A stretch of DNA of 64,000 nucleotides, taken from Desulfosporosinus sp. BRH_c37. Lineage in GTDB: Bacteria > Bacillota > Desulfitobacteriia > Desulfitobacteriales > Desulfitobacteriaceae. This document shows positions 17,101-25,208 of the stretch, piece by piece; the first letter of the stretch is position 1; every line of letters begins with the position of its first letter. The stretch is from the NCBI GenBank assembly GCA_001516045.1, contig LOEW01000239.1, positions 18,942 through 82,941 of the forward strand. Reading direction: 5' to 3'. The translations under genes and the position numbers were made by a program. The notes beneath the pieces were generated by a model that had not been told where the DNA came from, did no database searches, and worked only from the letters and a program-made list of their open reading frames with translations.

Positions 17101-18454
17101 AGGAACCGCAGCCGGAAGAACAGGCTTCATTTAAAGTGATGGATTCAATCACCCCATTCCGGATGACTAAGCTTTTCATGTCCTGTCCGCCAATATCCAG
17201 CACAAAATCAACACCCGGCAGGAAGAAATTCGCGGCTGTGTAGTGAGCGACTGTTTCGATTTCTCCGATATCCACGTTTAGGGCAGTTTTGATGAGCTGC
17301 TCTCCATAGCCAGTAACGGTTGAGTTGACAATCCTTATTTCGTTATTTAACTTTTCAAACAACGTTCTTAAGGCTTCCATGGTTGAGTCTAAAGGATTGC
17401 CCTTATTACTGTCATAATAGGAATAGAGCAAACGTCCCTCTTCATCAATCAGGGCGATTTTGGTAGTGGTTGACCCGGCATCGATTCCCAGATAGGCTTT
17501 CCCGGCATAGCTTTCTAAGTCAACCCGCTGAACTTTATGTTGCGCCTGCCGTTTTTTAAAGACTTCATATGCTGCAACGTTTTCAAACAAAGGGTCTAAT
17601 TCTTCTTTCCCGTCATGATTTATTTCATAAATCAAAGGGGAACGCTCATATAAACACTCTAGAGTAAACGTTTCTCGATTGCGTGAGGAGAGCGCTGCTC
17701 CGATCGCTACAAAAAATTGAGAATCGGCCGGGAAAATGATATTTTCGTTTTCTAGCTTGAGCGTTTCAATAAAACGCTTTCTTAGTTCCGACATGAAAAA
17801 CAAAGGCCCGCCTAAAAAGGCAACTTTTCCTGTGATCGGACGGCCTTGGGCCAAGCCGCTAATTGTCTGATTGACAACGGCCTGTAAGACAGAGACAGCG
17901 ATGTCTTCTTTGGCGGCCCCTTCATTTAACAAAGGCTGGATATCGGTCTTGGCAAACACACCGCAGCGAGAGGCAATCGGATAAATGGTTTGGTAGTTCT
18001 TAGCAAGTTCGTTTAAACCCTGAGCATCGGTTTGTAATAAGGAAGCCATCTGATCAATAAAGGCTCCTGTCCCTCCAGCACACGTCCCATTCATGCGTTG
18101 CTCCAGAGAGTCCCCAAAATAAGTGACCTTGGCATCTTCGCCGCCAAGTTCTATGGCAGCCTCTGTCTTGGGAATGACGCTATTAATGGCGTTCGAGCAA
18201 GCCATCACTTCTTGAATAAAAGGGACGTCTAAGATTTGGGAAATGTTGAAGCCCCCCGACCCGGTTACCATCAGGGTTAATACATGCCCTTGCAGGTTGG
18301 CTTTGACTTCCTCAAGCATCGACACGACGGTCGCTCGGATATTGGAAAAATGCCTGAGATAGTTTTTATAGACGATCGTTTGATCCTTATCTAAAACAAC
18401 CAGTTTTACCGTTGTAGACCCAACATCGAGACCAATATTTAAAACGTCACTCAT
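14192..18454 (-). CDS. giant acyl-CoA dehydratase activase (2-hydroxyglutaryl type)
   Basis: A 1420-residue protein that fuses two BadF/BcrA-type ASKHA ATPase domains to dehydratase-like parts. Domain 1 starts [15 protein letters not shown] and has ELGGEDAK and [12 protein letters not shown]. Domain 2, near residue 325, has [23 protein letters not shown] and [12 protein letters not shown]; the cysteines here would ligate the bridging 4Fe-4S cluster. A Cys-rich link, [11 protein letters not shown], follows, then a long HgdB-like region ([26 protein letters not shown]). Such fusions are known in clostridia but their substrates are mostly unknown. The start is at ATG 18454 (GGAGGAAG upstream), 20 nt after czcD. 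A fragment is duplicated at 5978-6122. Confidence 0.88.
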   Translation of the reverse strand: MSDVLNIGLDVGSTTVKLVVLDKDQTIVYKNYLRHFSNIRATVVSMLEEVKANLQGHVLTLMVTGSGGFNISQILDVPFIQEVMACSNAINSVIPKTEAAIELGGEDAKVTYFGDSLEQRMNGTCAGGTGAFIDQMASLLQTDAQGLNELAKNYQTIYPIASRCGVFAKTDIQPLLNEGAAKEDIAVSVLQAVVNQTISGLAQGRPITGKVAFLGGPLFFMSELRKRFIETLKLENENIIFPADSQFFVAIGAALSSRNRETFTLECLYERSPLIYEINHDGKEELDPLFENVAAYEVFKKRQAQHKVQRVDLESYAGKAYLGIDAGSTTTKIALIDEEGRLLYSYYDSNKGNPLDSTMEALRTLFEKLNNEIRIVNSTVTGYGEQLIKTALNVDIGEIETVAHYTAANFFLPGVDFVLDIGGQDMKSLVIRNGVIESITLNEACSSGCGSFVETFANSLNMNVQEFAQIGLESKHPVDLGTRCTVFMNSKVKQVQKDGADVCDISAGISISVIKNALFKVIRLRSAEGLGKKIVVQGGTFYNDTVLRALEQITQREVVRPDIAGIMGAFGAALIAKERFQPGYHTTLLPFEALKKLTSETTMRRCGLCGNNCLVTIRRFSNGSEFFSGNRCERGAGKAIVNSEIPNLFAFKYKRVFNYKPLNPDKAVRGTIGIPRVLNLYEDYPFWFTFFTELGYRVILSSRSSKQLYEQGMDTIPSESACYPAKLVHGHMTDLVKKGITKLFYPCIPYNRAEDPGSNNHYNCPIVTSYPETIHANMDILRAPNMTFYHPFLPMDKPSRMGKRLVEELAPEGIPKQEILRAMDKAYVELDKYKDEVKRKGEEAFLYIRNHKLKGIVLAGRPYHIDPEINHSIPEMIQAYGFAVLSEDSINHLGEVERPLRIVDQWVYHTRLYSAASYVAGQESLDLIQLTSFGCGLDAVTTDQVKEILEAFGKIYTVLKIDEINNLGAARIRVRSLIAAIKERDNRNFTPEKLFANLPRVVFTKEMKKTHTLLVPQMSPIHFQFFKTSFEIAGYTLEILPSVDKSAIDEGLKYVHNDACYPAIIVVGQIMRALGSGKYDLNNTSVIISQTGGGCRATNYIAFIRKALKDAHMEHVPVIALNTGNSSSLEKNPGFKITLPMFNKLMRGLIYGDLLMRVLYRVRPYELVPGSANRLYEEWVERCQESLQKGNKRNFTETIRQIVKDFDHLKIDEDLVKPKVGVVGEILVKFHPTANNNIVELLEAEGAEAVVPDLTDFLLYGALDNRIKYEKLSGSFWGMVSGNLSINRIESYRQEMKKALRASKRFTAPKPIEEIAKYAANHLSLANQSGEGWFLTGEMVELIRSGVNNIVCLQPFACLPNHITGKGMFREIRRSYPQANIAPIDYDPGASEVNQLNRLKLMLSVAVENLDKTYGESTSS

Positions 18455-18474
18455 TTTCTTCCTCCACTGGCTTA

Positions 18475-19515
18475 TTAAGCCCCTTTCCCGCATTCCCAGA
18501 GAGTTTCGTGGCAAAGAAGCGCAGTGCACCCGCATTGGTTTGTTTCGATTTCGATTGTCGTATGGGAGATCCCAAATTCTTTTAAGAGATATTGCTTTAA
18601 TTGTTGGATGGTTTCCGTGCTTTGCTCCAGTGAACCATCGGGGTCAACGATCAGATGGCAACTTAGGGCAACCCGTTCCGGAGTCACACTCCAGACATGA
18701 AGATCATGAATATCCATAGCACCTTGTAATGTCCGAACAAAAGCCAGTAAACGATCATATTCGAAATTGGTCGGAGCCCCTTCCATTAAAATGTGAAGCG
18801 TTTCTTTGACGATCTTCCAGGCATTCCAAGCGATCATAAGAGCAATCAAAACGGAGATGATCGGGTCAATAACGTACCATTGGGTAAATTGCATGATCAC
18901 TGCACCCAGAATAACGCCCGCTGAGGCGGCTGCATCCCCTAAAACATGGAGAAGAGCAGAACGGACATTGAGGTTATCTTCTCCGCCTCGGAAGCCAAAA
19001 GCGATTGCCAGATTAACAATCACGCCAACAGCTGCACTTAAATACATGATCGTGCTTTCGACGGGTTGAGGATTTTGAAAACGATGGAAGGCTTCATAAA
19101 GAATCACGAAAGCAATAATAATTAAGGTAAGGGAATTGGCTAAGGCAGCTAAAATTCCAGTGCGATGATAGCCGAAGGTTTTATCAAGGGTTGGAGATTT
19201 CTGCGCTTGAACGGCTGCAAACCAAGCAAGGCCTAAGGCGGCAACATCAGTCAGGACGTGTCCGGCATCACTGAGCAAGGCTAAGCTATTGGCTAGGCTT
19301 CCTCCAATTACCTCCACAGCCAAGATGAAGAAGGTAGCTAAAAAGGCCCATTTTAACTTAGTGCCTGTAGCATGGACGTGTCCTCCCAGAGCACCATGGT
19401 TGTGGCCGTGATGATCGTGGTCGTGGCCATTATCAGCATGATCGTGGTCATGGTCATGGTCATGGTCATGCTCATGATTATGGGATTGAACATTTAAATC
19501 ATTGGGTTTTGACAT
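18475..19515 (-). CDS. czcD: cation diffusion facilitator (Zn/Cd/Co exporter)
   Basis: A 346-residue proton-driven metal efflux protein starting [13 protein letters not shown] (ATG 19515, GGAGGAG upstream). The N terminus is a His/Asp-rich metal-binding stretch with repeated HDHDHD. Six membrane spans follow, with [24 protein letters not shown] in TM2 carrying the HxxxD zinc site and [13 protein letters not shown] in TM5. The cytoplasmic domain has [20 protein letters not shown] metal-type operator lies 42-62 nt upstream, and an SmtB-type regulator gene sits directly before it in the same direction. Confidence 0.92.
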   Translation of the reverse strand: MSKPNDLNVQSHNHEHDHDHDHDHDHADNGHDHDHHGHNHGALGGHVHATGTKLKWAFLATFFILAVEVIGGSLANSLALLSDAGHVLTDVAALGLAWFAAVQAQKSPTLDKTFGYHRTGILAALANSLTLIIIAFVILYEAFHRFQNPQPVESTIMYLSAAVGVIVNLAIAFGFRGGEDNLNVRSALLHVLGDAAASAGVILGAVIMQFTQWYVIDPIISVLIALMIAWNAWKIVKETLHILMEGAPTNFEYDRLLAFVRTLQGAMDIHDLHVWSVTPERVALSCHLIVDPDGSLEQSTETIQQLKQYLLKEFGISHTTIEIETNQCGCTALLCHETLWECGKGA

Positions 19516-19556
19516 TATTAAATCTCCTCCTTGATTAATGAAATATGGGTTCTGAG

Positions 19557-19577
19557 ATATGAACACTTAAACATATA
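19557..19577. promoter_or_regulatory. SmtB/CadC-type operator before czcD
   Basis: ATATGAACACTTAAACATAT forms an imperfect palindrome (ATATG...CATAT) and is nearly identical to the site before the P-type ATPase at 28365-28390. It resembles known SmtB/CzrA-class operators. It lies between the regulator stop (19608) and the exporter start. Confidence 0.65.
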
Positions 19578-19607
19578 ATTAAATGTTTGCTTAAAAAAAT
19601 AATTACA

Positions 19608-19976
19608 CTAAAACTTAGGGAGGTGGTTGATATGGTCAAGCGCTTTTTCTAAGATAATTTTTACGTGTTCGTCGTGAATGCTATAGCGAACAAGCTTTCC
19701 TTCTTTGCGAGATCGGGCGAGACCCATAGTCTTTAGTAGTCTTAAATGGTGGGAAGCGGCTGAGATTGTCAAATCTGAAATTTGAGCAATATCACAAACG
19801 CAAAGATCGGGCTTCAGAAGCATGACATAAATAATCTTAACGCGCGTTTCATCAGCTAGAGCTTTAAAAATAGGGGTCACTCCTTTAATCTGTTCTACCG
19901 AGAGAACTAACTCCTTTAAACGTTGCGGAGTTTCGAAATCTGTAAGGCAAAGGTGATGATGACCCGGATGGTTCAA
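19608..19976 (-). CDS. SmtB/CzrA-type zinc-responsive repressor
   Basis: A 122-residue ArsR/SmtB protein. It has the His-rich N terminus MNHPGHHHLCL, FKALADETRVKIIYVML, the CVC motif DLCVCDIAQISDL, the recognition helix ISAASHHLRLLKTMG, and a C-terminal alpha-5 pattern DEHVKIILEKALDHINH, the zinc-sensing site of SmtB/CzrA. Having both sites suggests Zn/Cd/Pb sensing. It precedes czcD by about 90 nt. Upstream AT-rich sequence (about 19990-20040) is the likely promoter. Confidence 0.85.
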   Translation of the reverse strand: MNHPGHHHLCLTDFETPQRLKELVLSVEQIKGVTPIFKALADETRVKIIYVMLLKPDLCVCDIAQISDLTISAASHHLRLLKTMGLARSRKEGKLVRYSIHDEHVKIILEKALDHINHLPKF

Positions 19977-20164
19977 AATGACTCCTCCTATTATAAAGTG
20001 CTTCTTTAAAAGGTTACAATATTTGCTTTAGTGTTTATAAATATGGATTGCTATTTCTGCTAAGGTGGGGGGAGGCTAGCCCCCACCTTGAAAATAAACG
20101 TCTTCCTGTGATGGACAATTGGATGCTAATCCATTGACTGAAATCATTCACGAAATCCTGAAGC

Positions 20165-20602
20165 TTATTTGAGTTCCTCAATCTTACCAAGGATCTTTTG
20201 TGTAATTTCAGACATCTTCTCTTGATCAAAATCAGGTCCCGGTTTCTTGTCAAGATTAAAATCTTCGTCCAAAACATAGCTCAAATCGACTTTAACGCCA
20301 ACCTTCTCCAGAGCCTTCTTTAGACATCGGGCTTCACACCCATCGATGACAACCTGATAGTCATCGTACAATAAAACCTGGCTTGGCCCTTCAATTTCGG
20401 GAAAAAGGGCCAGCGGGCACCTCATAAAGGCATTAGGTATAGCCTTAACAATCTCCCTAGGAATAAATCCGCTCATTTGCCCTAAGTTTGAACTCCCAAA
20501 ACATCCGTTGACTCCAATTGTTTTCCCGAATTGCTCATGTTGAGCCAGGATGGTTTTTTTGGCCATCTCCATTTTGATTTCTTGAACTGGTTTCTTTTCC
20601 AT
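20165..20602 (-). CDS. DGC-domain putative zinc-binding protein
   Basis: A 145-residue protein starting MEKKPVQEIKMEMAKK (ATG 20602 with GGAGGTTATAAC upstream; longer versions lack an RBS). It has GVNGCFGSSNLGQMSG, MRCPLALFPE and IDGCEARCLKKALEK, the three Cys regions of the DGC family. It lies downstream of the MFS gene on the same strand with about 75 nt between. Function unknown. Confidence 0.7.
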   Translation of the reverse strand: MEKKPVQEIKMEMAKKTILAQHEQFGKTIGVNGCFGSSNLGQMSGFIPREIVKAIPNAFMRCPLALFPEIEGPSQVLLYDDYQVVIDGCEARCLKKALEKVGVKVDLSYVLDEDFNLDKKPGPDFDQEKMSEITQKILGKIEELK

Positions 20603-20678
20603 GTTATAACCTCCTCGAATTATTATCTTAGTTTTTAAGTTGTTCACACTATGTGCATATAACGGTAACGGAATAGGA

Positions 20679-22100
20679 TTATTGATTCTTAGGAATCTCT
20701 TTGCCTCCGCGATTGAGAGAAAACAGGGCGCCAATGATACTTAACCCAGCAGCTAAATAGTAGACGATCGCTGTGCTAGGCAAAAAAGCGGCAACATAGG
20801 GGAGGGAAACCTTGGCGTCCATGCTGTGCTGAAAAATAGCGACCGAGAGCGTAATCCCCAAGACCATACCTAAGTTTTTAACCAGTTGGCTTATGCCTGA
20901 GGCTACGCCCAGTTTATTCTTAGGGACCGCTCCCATAATACAGGAATTGTTGGGGGCTTGGAAAAGGCCTAAGGAGGCCCCCATGCCGAAGACGGCCAGA
21001 ATTACTTGAATAACCGGAGTTTTATCGCCGACGTTGGCTAAGAGAACTAAAGCGAGGGCATTGAGGATCATGCCACTGCTGGTTAAGAAGGTGTAGCCGA
21101 TTTTGTCCGAGAGCCGTCCGGCGAAGGTCGCCATAATTGCCATGCCAAGGGGAAAGGCCATCATAAACAGTCCAGCCATTTGTGGTGTATATCCTAAAAC
21201 TTTTTGGTAGTAAAAGGGAAGGAGTACGGTACTAGAATACATGGTGATAAAGGAAATTAGGGCGGCTACAATCGAGGTCCAGAAAATACGCATTTTAAAG
21301 AGCTCGAAGTCGAGAATGGGGTTGAGTGCTTTTCGTTCCTGAAGAGCGACGGCGATCAGACTAATTAGAAAAATTGTACCGCTTGTAAGAATTAGCGGAG
21401 AAGACCAACCAAAATCATTGAGATTGGAGACACCGTAGATAAAGCTAACCATCCCTATGATGACGTAAATGGCTCCCCATGTGTCAAATTTTTTACTTTT
21501 TCGGTTTTTACCATGATCTGCCGGGATAATGAAATGCGAGGCTAAGAAACCAGTGGCAGCCACAATAGTAATGAGTAAAAAGATCATGCGCCATCCCCAG
21601 AGTCCAATCACAATGCCACCGAGGGAAGGCCCAGCCAAGCTGCCTATAGCTGCAACCGAACCAAGGAAACCAATGTTTTTTCCGCGTTGTTCGGGAGGAT
21701 AATTTTCTGTGGCGATGACTAAGCCGTTGGCCATGATCATGGCCCCCCCGACCCCTTGCAAGACCCGGGTAAAGATCAAGAGATAGACATTATTGGTCAG
21801 TATGCAGAGCAGTGAAAAAATACCAACTAAAGCAAACCCGCCATTATAAATTCTCTTTCGTCCGAACATATCAGCTAATGTTCCAAAAATAAGAAGTAAG
21901 GCAGACATGGTCAGCAGGTAAACGGAGGGTACCCACTGGATCATGGATAGGCTGACGTTAAATTCTGCTGCCATACGTGGGAGCCCGACGTTCACGACTC
22001 CTCCGTCAAACGTGGAGAGAAAGGCACCTGTCGCAACACAAGCTAGAACATAAGAACGTTTTTGTTGAGTTGCCGGTAAGGGAGATATAGGAGTCGACAT
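20679..22100 (-). CDS. DHA2-type 14-TM MFS drug/toxicant exporter, copy 1
   Basis: A 473-residue EmrB/QacA-like transporter. The N-terminal motif GAFLSTFDGGVVNVGLP (motif D1-like), GTLADMFGRKRIY (motif A), TRVLQGVGGAMIMANG (motif B) and GSLAGPSLGGIVIG (motif C) are present. The start is at ATG 22100 by homology to the second copy. It lies downstream of the CMD gene and would be co-transcribed with it. The substrate is not deducible; association with arsenic and metal genes and an operator shared with cfa suggest solvent or toxicant stress. Confidence 0.88.
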   Translation of the reverse strand: MSTPISPLPATQQKRSYVLACVATGAFLSTFDGGVVNVGLPRMAAEFNVSLSMIQWVPSVYLLTMSALLLIFGTLADMFGRKRIYNGGFALVGIFSLLCILTNNVYLLIFTRVLQGVGGAMIMANGLVIATENYPPEQRGKNIGFLGSVAAIGSLAGPSLGGIVIGLWGWRMIFLLITIVAATGFLASHFIIPADHGKNRKSKKFDTWGAIYVIIGMVSFIYGVSNLNDFGWSSPLILTSGTIFLISLIAVALQERKALNPILDFELFKMRIFWTSIVAALISFITMYSSTVLLPFYYQKVLGYTPQMAGLFMMAFPLGMAIMATFAGRLSDKIGYTFLTSSGMILNALALVLLANVGDKTPVIQVILAVFGMGASLGLFQAPNNSCIMGAVPKNKLGVASGISQLVKNLGMVLGITLSVAIFQHSMDAKVSLPYVAAFLPSTAIVYYLAAGLSIIGALFSLNRGGKEIPKNQ

Positions 22101-22320
22101 ATTCTTAACAACCTCCTTAGTCAATGCTGAGTACGGCTTGAACCACAGCATTCGTTACCTGTTCATCATATTTTTCAACCCGGCGATATACTGGCTAAGC
22201 AAAGGAGCGCGGCACGATTGTAGCCTAAGATGTTCGCTGTTTTTTTGTGTGTTACAAGAGTGTAGTTTACCTAGGAATAATCGTTTTAATGACGATCATT
22301 CCTAGGTTGGATCGAAAGGT

Positions 22321-22698
22321 TTACTCTTGGGGGAAGATGCGAAGCCCTGTATTAACTCGGTTCAGCCCAGTTGTACCGTCAATGACCGCGATAACTTCTA
22401 AGAGTTCTTCGTCTGTGACTCCCATGTTTCTTAGCTGTTTAGTATGGCTGGAGATGCACATGTCCGAGCCGTTGTTGATGGATGTGGTCAAGGCGATCAG
22501 CATTTTTGTTTTAGCATCGATTTTCCCGGGAGCCATAACGGTTTTCATTTTCATGAGGGTCGCTTTCATGTAATCGGGAAAGTTCGCTAAGGCGCGAAAC
22601 GTAGGCGGGACCATTCCTTTTTCTTCCTCAAGGTGAGCAAAAATGTGTTTAACCTCCGGGGATGCATCTTGATCTTGGATGAGTTTTACAGTTGACAT
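22321..22698 (-). CDS. carboxymuconolactone decarboxylase/AhpD-like protein, copy 1
   Basis: A 125-residue protein starting MSTVKLIQDQDASPEV (ATG 22698, GGAGG upstream). The CMD core is FPDYMKATLMKMKTVMAPG, KTKMLIALTTSIN, then SDMCISSHTKQLRNMG, with a single Cys and His in place of the usual CxxC. It may act as an antioxidant or gamma-carboxymuconolactone-type enzyme; the lone cysteine makes AhpD-type disulfide chemistry uncertain. It forms a pair with the MFS exporter that is duplicated at 33.9-35.9 kb. Confidence 0.82.
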   Translation of the reverse strand: MSTVKLIQDQDASPEVKHIFAHLEEEKGMVPPTFRALANFPDYMKATLMKMKTVMAPGKIDAKTKMLIALTTSINNGSDMCISSHTKQLRNMGVTDEELLEVIAVIDGTTGLNRVNTGLRIFPQE

Positions 22699-22768
22699 GG
22701 GTTTTGCCTCCTCTTTTTTTGTAAATGTCAATGATGCAGAGTTATGAAGTGAAATATAGAGCATTTAC

Positions 22769-22806
22769 AAAATGATTATATTATGAATTTCTAATATAAT
22801 CATTTT
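22769..22806. promoter_or_regulatory. 15-bp inverted repeat operator before CMD/MFS copy 1
   Basis: AAAATGATTATATTA (22769-22783) and TAATATAATCATTTT (22792-22806) are perfect reverse complements with an 8-nt spacer. The conserved AGCACTT follows, as in the other two copies. It lies 70 nt upstream of the CMD start. Confidence 0.7.
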
Positions 22807-22849
22807 AGCACTTAAATTTTAAAAAACAAGAGAAAATTTTAATAAAGTA

Positions 22850-23276
22850 TATATTTTATTTAGGCAGTTTGTTCTTCTCTTCAGATTAGTCTATTTAGGC
22901 TAATGAGGAGCCTTGAATGGCTGAAGATACCACTTGACACAACCAGCAAGTCCAATGAAGAAAGCGGCCAGGTCCCGGCGTTTAGGCAAGTGAACTCGTT
23001 CAACTAAAGTTGAACATCGAGTCTTCGGTGACGTAAGTCTCCTGTGGAGACTTACGCCGCAGGAGCTTAACCCTTGAAAAATACATACGCGCCGTAGGAT
23101 GGACTCAACCTACTTCGCCGCAAAGTGTTTCTATTGGGAAGGCGGCTCGGCGATACTCTCCACTGGAGACTATCGTCACCGAAGCAGAATAAGGTGTACC
23201 ACTCCTACTTGTAGTGGGAGTTTTACGATTTGGATAAAGCCGGTAAATTAAAATTTTGTTGTACTTAAATCCTAAG
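22850..23276. repeat. gene-free region with nested palindromic element
   Basis: There is no gene here. CTTCGGTGACG (23023-23033) and CGTCACCGAAG (23174-23184) are perfect reverse complements. Inside are an 11-bp hairpin (23032-23042 with 23046-23056) and a second, 10-of-11-bp hairpin (23151-23161 with 23165-23175), both built on CTCC/GGAG. A short hairpin follows near 23199-23222. Part of the left flank (about 22959-22990) resembles 11731-11760, upstream of arsR copy 1. It looks like a mobile or structured repeat. Confidence 0.55.
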
Positions 23277-23306
23277 TTATATTATAATATTATCAGATAG
23301 TTGACT
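23277..23306 (+). promoter_or_regulatory. AT-rich ArsR-type operator/promoter, copy 2
   Basis: The ATATTATAATAT palindrome is in the same position relative to the arsR-like gene at 23342 as in copy 1. It remains conserved although the coding sequence is damaged. Confidence 0.5.
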
Positions 23307-23341
23307 GCGGGAAAATATAAAAAAGAAATTGAGGGGTTTTT

Positions 23342-23665
23342 GTGGAAGTACAGATCGTATCCATGAAGGAGCGATTTTTTAAAGGCTTTAGCACACCCTA
23401 TTCGGATAGGTATCCTCGAACGATTGGCGAAGAAGTGTTTGTTTGTGAGCTAATCGAGGATTTGGGAGTTGAACAGTCAAATATATCCCAGCACCTAAGT
23501 ATTTTGCGCAAACAACAAATCATTACATCAACTAAAGTGGGCTCAAAAGTCCTGTACCGAGTCAAATATCCTGAAGTATTAACCATTCTGGAGAAAGTTC
23601 AGAAGATTCTTGCTCAACAATTTCAAGAAGGGGAAGCTTTGATGAGGCATCTTGCCGACTGGTAA
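23342..23665 (+). pseudogene. ArsR-family regulator copy 2 with compensated frameshift
   Basis: It is 107 residues and nearly identical to copy 1 from EDLGVEQSNISQHL to the end. Between about 23377 and 23430 a one-base shift and a later net deletion change the helix AHPTRISILERLAKNGEE into FKGFSTPYSDRYPRTIGEE. The cysteine pair survives as VFVCEL with only one Cys of CVC. The reading frame is open, yet the sensing and dimer segment is scrambled. It is probably nonfunctional or a DNA-binding decoy. Confidence 0.7.
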
Positions 23666-23683
23666 TAGGAGATTTTGAATTCT

Positions 23684-23944
23684 GTGGCGGAAATCAATTT
23701 TGATAATATTCGGCTACAGACCAAAGGTAGAGATATGCAGAAAAATGCACTTAAAGTCATGCGCCAAACCCGTGATTCACTACCGGCTCTGGTACGGTAT
23801 GTGGAGAATCATCTAAATTATGATAATATTAAGGTGTTTTTCACCCTAACGCTGCTTCACCGAGGCGTTAAAGGATTTGGGTTCACGTACAGGATTTACC
23901 AGAAAGCCGGAAAGATAGGGGGATTGCTTGCCTGCAGAAGATAG
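23684..23944 (+). CDS. hypothetical protein (possibly a relic)
   Basis: About 86 residues from GTG 23684 or TTG 23675, close behind the damaged arsR. It has mixed charged and hydrophobic content (LPALVRYVENHLN, VFFTLTLLHRGVKGFGF). I do not recognise a family. Another short frame (23947-24066, KKRGKNKLGDKLKLVW) follows, so both may be pieces of one decayed gene. Confidence 0.3.
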   Translation: MAEINFDNIRLQTKGRDMQKNALKVMRQTRDSLPALVRYVENHLNYDNIKVFFTLTLLHRGVKGFGFTYRIYQKAGKIGGLLACRR

Positions 23945-24111
23945 TTATGCGTGTTTATTATCCGGATGGAAAAAAGCGTGGTAAAAATAAACTTGGAGAT
24001 AAGCTAAAGTTGGTATGGATTAGTCGGGAGGAACTCGTTCTACAATTTTCGCCGAACGAAGTATAATTGTCGGGGTTAATATACACATTTCGTGACAAAT
24101 AAGGAGGAACT

Positions 24112-24657
24112 ATGTTTAAGAAGAAAGCTTTAATTGTCGTAATCATTATGGTGTTAATGGTTTCTATCGCTGGTTGTGCAAAAAAACCTACAACTTCAGC
24201 CCCTCAAACCAATACTGCTCTAACACCGGAAGGTCATCCCGCTGAAACTCCAGCTCAACCAGGGGGTAAAGTAAGTCAGGTAGATGTAGAGACTAAAACA
24301 GTGGACTTGATAAATAAAAAGTACCCAGGGGACTGGAAAGTATTTGGAACGACTTTAAGCAAAGGACCTTATACTGAAAATGGCAATTATAAGATAGTGG
24401 ATGATGTCGCCGCCTTGTTCCCAGATACCATGGGAGTATCCATTTTTGTGGGTGAGGAAAGAATCTCTTCCAGTGTTTTACAAGGCACCGAAAGGGTCCT
24501 ACAAGGGTATCCTACCCCAGCAACGGTTGGCGAGGTCATGAAAAGTGGGACGCCGACAAGTACTCTTAGCGGTGGGTATCTGAAGGTCTATATTCCGTTT
24601 AAGGATAACAGCGGTAAAACTGTCGCAGTTATGACGGTGTCAGTACCTCAGTCATAG
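24112..24657 (+). CDS. lipoprotein with Cache-like sensory domain
   Basis: A 181-residue lipoprotein: signal anchor IVVIIMVLMVSIAGC with lipobox IAGC at about residues 19-22, a Pro/Thr-rich linker to about residue 55, then a domain with GVSIFVGEERISSSVL, TPATVGEVMKSG and KTVAVMTVSVPQS. The latter pattern resembles single Cache domains of chemoreceptors. AAGGAGG precedes ATG 24112. A terminator follows at 24697. A role in extracellular ligand binding is inferred; the lack of a signalling domain means it would need a partner. Confidence 0.65.
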   Translation: MFKKKALIVVIIMVLMVSIAGCAKKPTTSAPQTNTALTPEGHPAETPAQPGGKVSQVDVETKTVDLINKKYPGDWKVFGTTLSKGPYTENGNYKIVDDVAALFPDTMGVSIFVGEERISSSVLQGTERVLQGYPTPATVGEVMKSGTPTSTLSGGYLKVYIPFKDNSGKTVAVMTVSVPQS

Positions 24658-24696
24658 ATAAGGCACATTCAATAAAATAGCCAGTCACTAGTAAAC

Positions 24697-24737
24697 AAAA
24701 CCCCGGGAACGGTATTAACTTGCCGTTACGGGGTTTT
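24697..24737 (+). terminator. terminator after lipoprotein gene
   Basis: AAAACCCCG (24697-24705) and CGGGGTTTT (24729-24737) are perfect, with AACGG/CCGTT pairing inside, followed by T residues. Confidence 0.8.
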
Positions 24738-24848
24738 TGGGGGTCAATTTTACGGATTTCTGTATTTTGAGCAGGTCTGTTAATCTCAATTAACTTAACA
24801 ATTCCCCAAGCTATGATCGCATAGACAATCATCGCAATAATGGTCGAG

Positions 24849-25094
24849 CAGGCCACACCCGTGTATGAAGCCATGCGTCTGGAAGAAGATCTGAAACGAG
24901 CGGATATAGCGAACAAATGGTGGGTCATTAATTCCTCACTGTATCACACAGGTACAACGAACCAACTGTTGTTTGCCAAGGCAAGCAACGAGATTGAGTG
25001 GATCAACAAGGTCGATAAACATGCGAATGGGAACTTTGCCGTCATCGCTTGGAGTGCAGATGAAATCAAAGGGGATAAGTTGCTTACCCTTTAA
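24849..25094 (+). pseudogene. 3' fragment of arsA
   Basis: It encodes 80 residues matching the last part of the intact ArsA (ATPVYEAMRLEEDLKRA to ADEIKGDKLLTL) with few changes. The nucleotide-binding domains are missing. The terminator that follows (25135-25174) also resembles the one after intact arsA, so a segment covering the gene end and 3' flank was copied or left behind. Confidence 0.85.
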
Positions 25095-25134
25095 ATCTAA
25101 CGTGATGGAGTAAATAGGACCGTAAGGGAATTGA

Positions 25135-25174
25135 ATTAACCCGAGGAGCTGATACATTAGTTCCTCGGGTTAAT
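25135..25174. terminator. bidirectional terminator
   Basis: ATTAACCCGAGGAGCT (25135-25150) pairs with AGTTCCTCGGGTTAAT (25159-25174), with one G-U pair. It serves the arsA fragment and the convergent chemoreceptor gene. It is related to the hairpin at 42920-42960. Confidence 0.75.
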
Positions 25175-25208
25175 CGTGTTTCCGCACACTGTTGTATAGA
25201 AGAGCATG

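Noticed and set aside
24629..24928. Minus-strand frame with a hydrophobic stretch (IVYAIIAWGIVKLIEI)
   Set aside because: It crosses the lipoprotein terminator and the arsA fragment and has no family match; at most a small membrane-protein relic around 24740-24840.
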